Assembly: GCA_016703425.1 (NCBI GenBank)
Contig: JADJCA010000015.1
Span: 248,001-312,000 of the forward strand
Source of the DNA: Myxococcales bacterium
Lineage (GTDB): Bacteria > Myxococcota_A > Polyangia > Polyangiales > Polyangiaceae
Length of the DNA: 64,000 nucleotides
Direction of reading: 5' to 3'
Shown here one piece after another: positions 56,795 through 64,000 of the stretch. Position 1 is the first letter of the stretch. Every line of letters begins with the position of its first letter. A program made the translations under genes and the position numbers. Under the pieces are notes generated by a model. It ran no database searches. It was not told the DNA's origin and saw nothing but the letters and a program-made list of their open reading frames with translations.

Positions 56795-58428
56795 GCTGTC
56801 TCCTGGGTCCTTTGCGCGATGAGATCGCGGTAGTGCGTGAGGTCGCGTATGAGCGGATCGATTTGTTTGAGCGCCAACTGCGGCCCTCGCTGTTTCTCGA
56901 GGTACTGGCGCACGAAGCGATAGGTCGCGTTGCCCACCTCGAGAGCGAAGGCGCACGCATCGTTCACGGCGAAGGGGCCGTGCTTCTTCACGAGCCCGAC
57001 CAACGCCACGATCCGGCGCACCCCGAGTTCCCCATCGCGGCGGTGGACTTCGTCGGCGACGGCGCCCACCGACTTGCCTGCACCGCGCGCTCGCGCGAGT
57101 AGCTGCTCGGTCGACGCGGGCGTCCTCTTCGGCTTGTCGGCCTCGTGGGTCCGGTGCTTGCCGCGCGCCTGCGGCACATGCTCCCGGAGAAGCTCTCCCG
57201 TGGCGTTTAGCATCCGCACTCGCCGGTCGTCCCACTGCACGGCAAGGACGTGTCCGATGGTGCCGGGCGGCGCCGAGTAGTACGCACCGTCGACTTCCAC
57301 GTGCCCGTCGAGGTGCACCGTGCGCTTTCCGTAGCGGTAGTAGCGAAACGGTTCGACAGGGAGCGCCAAGAGGTGTGGCTTCTCTTCGGCAAACATCGCC
57401 GCAACCTGACGCTTCGTCGTCCCGTGGATCCGCGTGTCTGCCCACCGGGCGGCCCAGTGGTCGAGGTGGCCCTGGGCATCTTCGAGACTCTCGAAGCGAA
57501 GGCCCTTCAGCGCCGTGCGCTGCGTGTGCCCGATCCCCGACTCGACTTTGCCTTTGCGATCCGGGTGCCGGATGCGGCAAGGCAACGCCACGGCGCCGTA
57601 GTGCATCAGCACGTCTCGATAGAGCGGGTTGATCGAGAGCGGGTTGATCGCCGGGTCGTAAATGTCCGGCGCGAGGACGCCCTCCTTCAGGTTGTCCAGC
57701 ACCGTCACGCGCGGTGCGCCGCCGAGACGCCGAAAGGCTCGCTCGTGCAGCTCGCTCCAAATCTGCGCGCTCGAGCGCCACGAAAGCAGGCGCACCGACT
57801 TGCGGCTGTACCCCAGCGTCATCACGAAGAGCCGCGTGCGCTTGTACTTTCCCGTCGCAGGGTCGCGGACCATCGAGCCCTCGCCGTAGTCGACCTGCGC
57901 TTCCTCGCCAGGCGGCGTCTCGATCACGGGGTGCGCCTCAAGCTCTCGCGTGCCGTGGAGCTTCTTCACGAAGCGCGAAACGCTCGCGTAGCGCGCCGCG
58001 AAGCCGTGGCTCACGACGAGGTCCTGATAGATCGCCTTCGCGTTCCGGCCTCGCACGAGCGCGTCCTCGATGAAGGCACGGTGAGGCTCGCACTCGCTCG
58101 CCCGCGGCGAGCGGCTCGCGCCGGCGGTCGAGTCGGGGATCGCTTCTTTGGCCGGTTTTGGACCTGTCAGCTCGAGCGCCGCCGATCCTGCAGGCCCGCT
58201 TTCCGCATCAGACTCGGGGATCGGCTCTTTGGCCGGTTTTGAATGTCCCCATCCCCGGGCCGGACGCACGGCAATTCCTGCCTCGCGCAGGTACCTGCTC
58301 GACGTCTCGCGCCGAATCCCCGTCGCCGTCTCGATGCGCCTTAGCGACCATCCGAGTCGTCCAAGCGCCAAAACCTGCTGCTTTTTATCGTCGCTCAAGA
58401 CGTTGCCCATCCCGTCGTGGGGCCTCAA
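56791..58428 (-). CDS. istA: IS21-family transposase IstA
   Basis: A 545-residue transposase with an apparently intact frame. The helix-turn-helix (LGRLGWSLRRIETATGIRRE) is followed by a linker containing a near-duplicate KPAKEPIPES / KPAKEAIPDS. The DDE core has Asp in QVDYGEG, Asp in VTVLDNLKEG and Glu in HPDRKGKVESGIGH. The C-terminal domain follows (HLLALPVEPFRYYRYGKRTV). IstA needs IstB for transposition. Here IstB is truncated, so the element is probably immobile. Confidence 0.92.
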   Translation of the reverse strand: MRPHDGMGNVLSDDKKQQVLALGRLGWSLRRIETATGIRRETSSRYLREAGIAVRPARGWGHSKPAKEPIPESDAESGPAGSAALELTGPKPAKEAIPDSTAGASRSPRASECEPHRAFIEDALVRGRNAKAIYQDLVVSHGFAARYASVSRFVKKLHGTRELEAHPVIETPPGEEAQVDYGEGSMVRDPATGKYKRTRLFVMTLGYSRKSVRLLSWRSSAQIWSELHERAFRRLGGAPRVTVLDNLKEGVLAPDIYDPAINPLSINPLYRDVLMHYGAVALPCRIRHPDRKGKVESGIGHTQRTALKGLRFESLEDAQGHLDHWAARWADTRIHGTTKRQVAAMFAEEKPHLLALPVEPFRYYRYGKRTVHLDGHVEVDGAYYSAPPGTIGHVLAVQWDDRRVRMLNATGELLREHVPQARGKHRTHEADKPKRTPASTEQLLARARGAGKSVGAVADEVHRRDGELGVRRIVALVGLVKKHGPFAVNDACAFALEVGNATYRFVRQYLEKQRGPQLALKQIDPLIRDLTHYRDLIAQRTQETA

Positions 58429-58441
58429 CCCCGCGACTTCG

Positions 58442-58681
58442 TCAACGCCTCCCTCCGCTACCTCGTTGGCCGGTTTTCAGGCGATCCTCTTTGGCCCCCT
58501 TTTTTGGGTGATCCCCGAGGTGCGGAGCGACAGTGTCCGCCTCGCGCTTGCGTCGAAGCCATCGCTGCAGGGCCGCCGGAGCCACCCCGAAACGTGCGGC
58601 AACGACGAGGATCGACTCGCCGCCCCGCTCGTACGCTCGGACGACACGCTCTCGAAGCTCGATCGGATGCGGAGCGGGCAT
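58442..58681 (-). pseudogene. IS630-type transposase helix-turn-helix fragment
   Basis: PAPHPIELRERVVRAYERGG, then VAARFGVAPAALQRWLRRKR is the N-terminal DNA-binding domain of IS630-like transposases. The DDE domain is missing. The fragment ends where the IS21 region begins. Confidence 0.75.
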
Positions 58682-58894
58682 GACCGCCTTTGATCACGCC
58701 TGACGCATCCATTCAAGGGAGCTCTGGGATTAGTTGGCGCCGCCAGCCGGGACGAAGGCGCCGGCCTCGGCGTTCCATGCGAGCCGACCGCGATGCTCGT
58801 CGAGCCACGCATTCCATCGCGCCTGAGCGCGAGAAGGCTGGTACGGCGACAACGCGCAGGCGAGCGTGTTCGAGGTGCCGAAGCCGCCTCGAAC

Positions 58895-59115
58895 GAGGAG
58901 CACCCGACGATGAAGCCAGTGGAGCTCGTCGCGACGATGCTCCGGAACAGCGTGCCCGTCGGCGGGATCGTCTACGAGCCCTTCAGCCGTCGCCCTCGAG
59001 CGCCTCACCGCGCTGGGGCTCCAGCCCGAGCTCGACTCGTCCGAGGTGCGTGACCGGGTTCATCCGCATGCCAGGGCGGGAGGACGACAGCGAGCGCGCT
59101 CCTTGGCGACCAGCG
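58895..59115 (+). pseudogene. DNA methyltransferase C-terminal fragment
   Basis: NEEHPTMKPVELVATMLRNS, VPVGGIVYEPFS is the motif X/I region of N4/N6 DNA methylases that normally continues GSGTT. Here it breaks off, and a shifted frame adds VALERLTALGLQPELDSSEV, a plausible C-terminus. No catalytic (D/S)PPY motif is present. It is a relic of a prophage or restriction locus. Confidence 0.6.
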
Positions 59116-59137
59116 CATTCCTTTCTACCGTTGCTCC

Positions 59138-59404
59138 GTGAGCAGCCAGCGGGTTCCCGGCGGTGTCGTGCACAAGCTTCCCGCAGATCTGCGGGAGGCG
59201 CTGATCGCGAACGATGCAGCGCTCGCCGCCTGGATCGACATCACGCCTTTGGCCCGCAATGAGTTCATCTGCTGGGTCGAGGATGCCAAGCAGTTGACGA
59301 CCCGATCTCGCCGCATCCGCCGAACGCAGGAGGAATTGGAGGAGGGTCAGCGCCGACCCTGCTGTTGGCCTGGGTGCAAGCATCGAGAGCGCACCGGGCG
59401 CTAA
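59138..59404 (+). CDS. YdeI/OmpD-associated family protein
   Basis: An 88-residue protein from a GTG. LPADLREALIANDAALAAWI, TPLARNEFICWVEDAKQLTT and RRIRRTQEELEEGQRRPCCW then PGCKHR are diagnostic of the C-terminal YdeI/OmpD-associated domain. Many stand-alone versions have this length. The role is unclear (stress or peptide resistance in enterobacteria). It is intact though surrounded by relics. Confidence 0.85.
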   Translation: MSSQRVPGGVVHKLPADLREALIANDAALAAWIDITPLARNEFICWVEDAKQLTTRSRRIRRTQEELEEGQRRPCCWPGCKHRERTGR

Positions 59405-59528
59405 TTAATTAGCAATTGCCGCTTCCTCCTAAGGCTCTGCATGACGCTTCAGGCGATCGAGGAGCACTCGGGGTGGACGAGAAGACGATCCGAAACATGT
59501 TGCGAATGGCGCGGTTGGCTTCCGCCGC

Positions 59529-59882
59529 TCACACCTTCTTCACGTACATCGACTTGAGGCCCACCTGGCCGAAGCCCTCGATGCGGCAGTCGATGTCGTG
59601 ATCGCCGTCGACGAGCTTGATGTTCTTCACCTTCGTGCCTGCCTTGAGCGGCTTCGGCGCACCCTTCACCGGGAGGTCCTTGATGAGCGCGACGGTGTCC
59701 CCGTCCGCCAGGACGTTCCCGTTCGTGTCCTTCCACACGCGCGGGCCGTCCTCCGCGTCGACCGCCTTCGCCGCGGTGTCCGCGCTCCACTCGTGCCCGC
59801 ACTCGGGGCAGACGAGGAGTCCGGATCCGTCCTCGTAAGCATAGGTCGACGCACACTTCGGGCAGGCCGGCAGATCGCTCAT
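59529..59882 (-). CDS. phnA: PhnA-type zinc-ribbon protein
   Basis: A 117-residue protein of normal PhnA length. The zinc ribbon has two Cys pairs (PACPKCAS and LLVCPECGHEWS). The C-terminal PhnA domain follows (VWKDTNGNVLADGDTVALIK, KVKNIKLVDGDHDIDCRIEG) and ends KSMYVKKV. Despite its name the family is not needed for phosphonate breakdown; its biochemical role is unknown. Isolated on the minus strand. Confidence 0.93.
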   Translation of the reverse strand: MSDLPACPKCASTYAYEDGSGLLVCPECGHEWSADTAAKAVDAEDGPRVWKDTNGNVLADGDTVALIKDLPVKGAPKPLKAGTKVKNIKLVDGDHDIDCRIEGFGQVGLKSMYVKKV

Positions 59883-60018
59883 GACGCGCGTATACCATGC
59901 TCACCAAGCGCGTTCGCTCACTCCTAATGGATCGATCCACCGCACCATCGCCGTCGCTTGAAGCGCTGACGGTAGGGTTCGGGCTGTGGAGCCGCACCCT
60001 GCTCAATGCACTCCTCTC

Positions 60019-60393
60019 TTAGGGAACCAGCTGCACCTGCGTTGCGTTGATGGCCAAGAACGGCCGACTACCGCCATCGGGTCGCAGGTTGATGTCCAGC
60101 TCCATGCAGCCGAGTGACGCGATCCCATCGACCTTCACGCGCCGTCCGTTCGCAGAGCGCACCTGCTCGCAAACGGACCCGCGGGCGCCCACTTCAACCC
60201 TCTCTTTTTCGTCAACGAGCTCCGCCTGACACGATTCACCATCGGACGAGACGTTCTCCAATATCCCCGTTGTGGCAACGCGCTTCCCTGGGCCCCCGAC
60301 GTGGAGGTCGAGGCTCCACACCTCGGACAGCGGGAGTTCGCGCCCCGTCGTGCATGCGATCGCCATAAGAGTGCCCATGAGAATGGCTCGCAT
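60019..60393 (-). CDS. Small lipoprotein of unknown function
   Basis: A 124-residue protein from the ATG at 60393. The signal MRAILMGTLMAIAC gives a lipidated Cys at residue 14. The mature part is a small beta-rich domain (EVWSLDLHVGGPGKRVATTG, then GESCQAELVDEKERVEVG). The longer frame to 60444 adds residues before the signal and is rejected. Two further Cys may form a disulfide. Confidence 0.65.
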   Translation of the reverse strand: MRAILMGTLMAIACTTGRELPLSEVWSLDLHVGGPGKRVATTGILENVSSDGESCQAELVDEKERVEVGARGSVCEQVRSANGRRVKVDGIASLGCMELDINLRPDGGSRPFLAINATQVQLVP

Positions 60394-60979
60394 GTTTCGT
60401 TGTACGTGCCCGCCGACGAGACCTCCCTTGGTGCTCACGTCCAACGAGGAACCTACACTGCTGTCCTATACGGCATGGCTGCTCGGCGACGCCAAGGCCA
60501 CGGTGGACCGGAGGCTTCGGGCCGGCCAGCGCGCCGCGCTCTCGCCGTCGCTCGGTGCTCCCCCGGCTGCGATTCTCGCGCCCACCATGGACCTCCGCGT
60601 CACCGTTCACGAGGAGAAAGGGAGTGCTGCTCGGATGGAGATGGATTCACGCGAGGGCGTTGAGCCGCTACGTCAGCGCGCGAGGAGGATTCGTCATGGG
60701 TCCAAAGGCGAAGGGCCGTGGTCCTTGTAGACGTCGTCGCTCGAGACGCAAAGCTCCACACTGCGCAGCGCTCTTGGGGTCGATGGATCCAAAGCGGGCC
60801 CGTTCGTGTAGAGCGGGGCGACGAAGAGCTCATGGGAGGTGCATGTTCGACCGGGGGTTACGGGACTCGACGACATGCCACTGTCGCCGGTCTTTCCCAC
60901 CTCGCGACCGCGACGTGTCCTGAGGCGAGCGCCGTTGACGAGCTCGAGGCGTCGCTCGTCCGCAGCGGCGTCACGGCCA
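60394..60979. other. 586-bp gap with possible gene scraps
   Basis: A minus-strand frame ending near 60716 (SHELFVAPLYTNGPALDPST, then ELCVSSDDVYKDHG) looks like the end of a secreted protein, but no start is kept. A plus-strand frame at 60470-60660 is also weakly protein-like. Neither is firm. Confidence 0.3.
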
Positions 60980-61492
60980 AGGCCGCCGCCGCGGAGGTCG
61001 CCGCCACCGTCGACGTCCGGTTCCGCGAGATCTTCGTGCTCTTCTTTCTCGACCTTCGCCGTCGCACGGTGGTTCACGCTGCAGTGACATACGCTCCGAC
61101 CGACGCGTGGTGCGCGCAGCAAGCCCGCAACGCGACGATGGATCAGGCTCCGCAAGTCCTCGTCTGCGAACGCGACGGAAAGTTCGGCGGCGCCTTCGCA
61201 TCGACCTTCGAGGGTGTCGGCGTCCGCATCGTGCGGACAGCGCCGCGCGCGCCGAACATGAACGCCTTCGCCGAGCGGTTCGTCGGAACGTTCCGTCGCG
61301 AGCTGCTCGATCATGTCCTCATCTTCGGGGGAGCAACACCTCCGCAACCTCGTCACCGAATACGTGCACTTCTACAACGAAGCCCGTTTGCTCCACGAGC
61401 AGCCCATCCCGAGAGCACCCGAGGTCAATGGCTCGATCCGAGCCGTCGCCGTTCTCGGCGGCCTGCACCACGACTACCGCCGCGCTGCATGA
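60980..61492 (+). pseudogene. Integrase remnant 3: DDE core with frameshift
   Basis: REIFVLFFLDLRRRTVVHAA, CERDGKFGGAFASTFEGVGV, RTAPRAPNMNAFAERFVGTF give the DDE core with the second Asp (ERDGKF) and the Glu (AFAERFVG). Near 61328 the frame shifts, and the C-terminus continues HLRNLVTEYVHFYNEARLLH, ending LGGLHHDYRRAA. The N-terminal domain is missing. It is the longest of four related pieces in the window (42860, 44131, 51668, 60980). Confidence 0.8.
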
Positions 61493-61651
61493 CGCGCGGA
61501 TCGCATTAGTAGCCAGCACGGGACAGAATGCCCAGCGAGAGACCGACCGCAAATGGAGCCTCCGCCTGCGAGCCTCGCTGGTGCAGACCGCGCGTCCGTG
61601 CGCACGACAGGCTCAAGCGCTCCTCGACGTAAGGTGCAAAGCGCTCGCCTC

Positions 61652-61911
61652 ATGAGCAACGCCGCGTCTCCCTGGACGATTCAGCGCTTCAATGGGCAGC
61701 TGTCGCAGATCGGCCTCGGCGGCGCGCGCATCGTGACCCACGGCTCGCCCTCGTGGAGCGTTCCGGTTTGGCATCTCGTCATCGAGAAGGCGGGGGCGCG
61801 GTCCACCGCAAGGCAGAGCCCGAGTGGCGCGTGGACGAAGACGCGTTGTACGCGCTTCACGCGAGACTCGATTCGATGCGCCAAGAGCACGTGGGAATTG
61901 CACGATCGTGA
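61652..61911 (+). pseudogene. Small hypothetical gene, frameshifted
   Basis: WTIQRFNGQLSQIGLGGARI, then VWHLVIEKAG in one frame, continuing one base shifted as HRKAEPEWRVDEDALYALHA and ending in a stop at 61911. The join lies in a G-run near 61792. The family is not recognised. About 86 codons. Confidence 0.4.
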
Positions 61912-62003
61912 AGCCGATACCGAAGCCGGTCGATCCGTGCAAGGCACGTTCGTCATCGACACGCACGACGTCGCGCAAGCGCTGGCATCTGTGACGCGAT
62001 TGG

Positions 62004-62636
62004 CTAGCGATCGCACACCGGCGCTTCACGGACCCACGTCCCGCGTACGCATCGTAAGCGGACGCCGCCGCCAACTTCCCAGCAAGAGCCGTAGTCACAC
62101 GTGAATCCTTCGCGCGCGCACCCATCCCCTACGCGCGGACGAGGCGAGGCGCACTCCGCGTCGAGGAGCCCAAGGAGGCACTGGTGTCGAGCGATCGCGT
62201 CGGTGCCGCGCTCGCATGCACATCGCACGTACGTGTTGTCCTCGACGATGGTGCACGCGCCCATGGCTTCTGGTGTGCATTGGGCTGGCAAGCCGCTCGG
62301 CGGCCCGAGCACGGCCCGACAAGTCGCGACCGGAACGGTGCCGGCGCACGCGCCCGCACGGGTCGTCGTCCAGCGCCCGTTCGTGCACGTCCGCTCGTCG
62401 TTGCATCGCGGATCCTCCTCCCCGCCGTATTCACACGCGAGCCCCTCGCGTGTGCAGGCCTCACCGCTCACCGGGAGCTCTTCAGGGCACGACGAGGCGG
62501 CGCGCCTCCCGCTCCCGGGCGGCGGCACGCCAATCCGTGACGCGCCCCCGTCTGGCTCCGCGGGCCCCGTGGCGACGGTGCCGCCACAGGCCATTGCGAT
62601 GATGATCGTCGGCACGGTGAGTACGAAGAAGCGCAT
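62004..62636 (-). CDS. Cys-rich secreted lipoprotein
   Basis: A 210-residue protein. The signal MRFFVLTVPTIIIAMAC gives a lipidated Cys at 17. A Gly/Pro linker is followed by about fourteen Cys in EGF- or trypsin-inhibitor-like spacing (CTREGLACEYGGEEDPRC, CTNGRWTTTRAGAC, CAREGFTCDYGSCWE). The family is known only as myxobacterial surface lipoproteins. The disulfide-rich fold suggests an extracellular location. Function unknown. Confidence 0.78.
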   Translation of the reverse strand: MRFFVLTVPTIIIAMACGGTVATGPAEPDGGASRIGVPPPGSGRRAASSCPEELPVSGEACTREGLACEYGGEEDPRCNDERTCTNGRWTTTRAGACAGTVPVATCRAVLGPPSGLPAQCTPEAMGACTIVEDNTYVRCACERGTDAIARHQCLLGLLDAECASPRPRVGDGCAREGFTCDYGSCWEVGGGVRLRCVRGTWVREAPVCDR

Positions 62637-62919
62637 GTCGCGGCATCAGCAACGCACGTGCCGCACGTCGCCCTGCGCGATGGATCGCGCGGGTGCAGCC
62701 CGCGATGCGATCGGGAGATCGCGCGCGACGCAACGTGGCACACCGCGCGTCGCCCGAGCCTCGCTTCCGATCGAAATCCTTCCGCCGCCGACTGGACTGC
62801 ACCACACAGCGACCATGCTCGAACGCGTAACGCTGCGTCGTGACGGGTTGCCCGGTGTGTCGATGAGCAGCTCGTAGCGCGCTCGCCTCGTCGAACGCGC
62901 GAGGCTCGCAAGCCGCGGA

Positions 62920-63159
62920 ATGAAGACGCGCTACATTGCAGCGATGGCAGCCGCAGTGTCCGGGGTCGTGCACGGCAACGTGATTGAGTTGGACGAAGCT
63001 GTACCCGCGCTCGAGGGTCGCCGCTTTCGCGTCACCGTAGAGGCCGTGGACGATCTGCCAGCAGAGAAGCCTGCCGAACAACAACGCGCTTGGGACGCGT
63101 GGGCTAAACGTGGACCGCAAGGCCCTGTGACCGACGACGATGAGCCAGAGCTCTCATGA
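62920..63159 (+). CDS. Antitoxin-like small protein
   Basis: A 79-residue protein. VSGVVHGNVIELDEAVPALE, GRRFRVTVEAVDDL resembles the short beta-domain antitoxins paired with PemK/MazF toxins (motif hGxVhgxxIxLDE). The acidic helical tail (VTDDDEPELS) would bind the toxin. The stop overlaps the next ATG (ATGA). Confidence 0.65.
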   Translation: MKTRYIAAMAAAVSGVVHGNVIELDEAVPALEGRRFRVTVEAVDDLPAEKPAEQQRAWDAWAKRGPQGPVTDDDEPELS

Positions 63160-63677
63160 TTCGCCGCGGTGACGTGCGCTGGTTCCGATTCTCGTCACCG
63201 GACAAGCGGCGGCCTGTGCTCGTTCTCGGTCGCAACGACACTTCGTCGCTTGGCCAGATCCCGATCACCGTCCACGCCACCGTCCACCCCATCGACCGAC
63301 GGCATGTACAGCTGAAACCTTGCGCGAGCTGGGGCGGCAACGGCGTCAATTCGGGTGCGCCGTGCCGCACGCGGAGCGTGGTTGAGGAAGTCATCGCGGA
63401 GTGGCCAGATCGACGAGAACAGCGCCGCGGTTCGCGCCTCGCGCTGCGTCAGCTGTCCGGTTCACCGACGAAGCGCTCACGGCGCGGGCCGCCTCCTGAG
63501 CTTGCCGAACGCGGCCCACTCGTACGGGACGAGCTCGAAGTGTCCACATCGCCGGCTCTGATCTTCGCCTTGCTCGATGGGGATCTCGCGCACGCCCTCG
63601 GGCGTAACCTCGACGCACGAGTCTCTCGTCTCGACGACCAAGGGCTCCTTGGTCGAGAGGAGCTTGCCCGCACGTAG
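63156..63677 (+). CDS. PemK/MazF-type toxin, 3' part probably frameshifted
   Basis: The N-terminus is a clear MazF/PemK start: MIRRGDVRWFRFSSPDKRRP, VLVLGRNDTSSLGQIPITV, including the conserved Arg-Pro. After about residue 50 the expected C-terminal half is not convincing in this frame. The frame runs on over the antisense of the next gene to 173 residues, longer than the usual 110. An indel near 63290-63380 is likely. Intact members are sequence-specific endoribonucleases. The ATGA overlap with the upstream gene supports a toxin-antitoxin pair. Confidence 0.6.
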   Translation: MIRRGDVRWFRFSSPDKRRPVLVLGRNDTSSLGQIPITVHATVHPIDRRHVQLKPCASWGGNGVNSGAPCRTRSVVEEVIAEWPDRREQRRGSRLALRQLSGSPTKRSRRGPPPELAERGPLVRDELEVSTSPALIFALLDGDLAHALGRNLDARVSRLDDQGLLGREELART

Positions 63678-63895
63678 CCAGAGGACGATGGCCGGCCCAT
63701 CCACGGCGGCATCGATCATGTGGTGATGGATCGTCGCAGCGACGCGAAACGTTGATCGTCGCAGGCGAGCCGCACCTCGCCTCGCGAGGCACCTGGGAAG
63801 AGGGAGTCTGCTCCAACGACGATCCATACGCAGGTGTCGTCAGCCCCCATCGGCAAGAGGGGGGGTAGGAAGTCATAGCGACCTGAGGTCGGCAT
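63477..63895 (-). pseudogene. Hypothetical protein, frameshifted
   Basis: From the ATG at 63895 the minus strand reads GRYDFLPPLLPMGADDTCVW, IVVGADSLFPGASRGEVRLA. Near 63755 the frame shifts and continues IHHHMIDAAVDGPAIVLWLR, AGKLLSTKEPLVVETRDSCV, ending at 63477. Both parts have coding-like composition. Together they make one gene of about 139 codons of unknown family. Confidence 0.5.
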
Positions 63896-64000
63896 GTGCG
63901 AGCGGGGGAAGGGGCGCGGTAAAGGGGCGGATGTCGTCAGCGGTGCAACGGGGCGAAATGCGGCGCAAAGCCCACCCGAGAGGCGCACGTCGCCCTCGGC

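Noticed and set aside
57250..58242. 330-codon plus-strand frame opposite IstA
   Set aside because: It is antisense to DDE motifs, with composition typical of a shadow frame.

Overview
The window is high-GC DNA with dense, GC3-rich genes. It looks like a chromosome segment of a large-genome Myxococcota (Polyangia-like) bacterium. The signs are many Ala/Asp/Gly-linker lipoproteins, a Ser/Thr kinase fused to an AAA/TPR module next to an FHA-type sigma-54 activator, a MYXO-CTERM-like surface protein, and YD-repeat/SpvB proteins. This placement rests on gene content only; no rRNA or tRNA gene was recognised.

Layout. 0-2 kb: AraC regulator divergent from an aldo/keto reductase. 2-9 kb: a duplicated, decaying accessory patch with two copies of a 55-residue peptide gene carrying a double-glycine-type leader, two remnants of an RNA ligase whose intact copy lies at 53-54 kb, a remnant and an intact copy of a DUF6891/WGR-like gene, and a frameshifted secreted ADP-ribosyltransferase-like toxin with 126-bp tandem repeats. 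9-16 kb: signalling block of kinase-AAA-TPR protein, convergent FHA/sigma-54 activator, truncated haemoglobin operon, and a lipoprotein behind a sigma-54-type promoter. 17-28 kb: mostly intact housekeeping-style genes (DUF4303, lipoproteins, propeller/DUF1963, MarR with its operator, UGT-like glycosyltransferase, pectate-lyase-fold lipoprotein). 28-39 kb: an SpvB/FG-GAP/Rhs polymorphic surface protein split by a frameshift, an orphan copy of its C-terminal end, and candidate immunity genes (DUF2750, SUKH). 39-43 kb: Cys-rich lipoprotein and a glycine-rich beta-helix protein. 43-50 kb: an NTase/Xre toxin-antitoxin-like pair with an overlapping operator, an SRPBCC-TfoX operon with HxlR, YCII plus ECF sigma factor, esterase plus TetR. 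50-64 kb: a mobile-element graveyard (integrase pieces, IS21, IS630 HTH, methylase piece, dispersed repeats) interleaved with ankyrin protein, AbrB/Doc toxin-antitoxin, RNA ligase, TPR protein, YdeI, PhnA, lipoproteins and a MazEF-like pair.

How it fits together. The window combines conserved regulator-target pairs (AraC-AKR, MarR-glycosyltransferase, HxlR-SRPBCC, TetR-esterase, FHA activator with sigma-54 promoter) with a rapidly changing conflict arsenal: Rhs and immunity genes, ART toxin, three toxin-antitoxin pairs, and peptides with export-type leaders. Many genes carry single-base frameshifts, several in homopolymers. Either the patch is decaying or the assembly has indel errors; the sequence alone cannot separate these. 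The most unusual signal is a set of three minus-strand products within 6.5 kb (two near-identical peptides and the ART toxin) that share an ALE-x-V-x-GG leader motif with no obvious maturation enzyme or transporter nearby.
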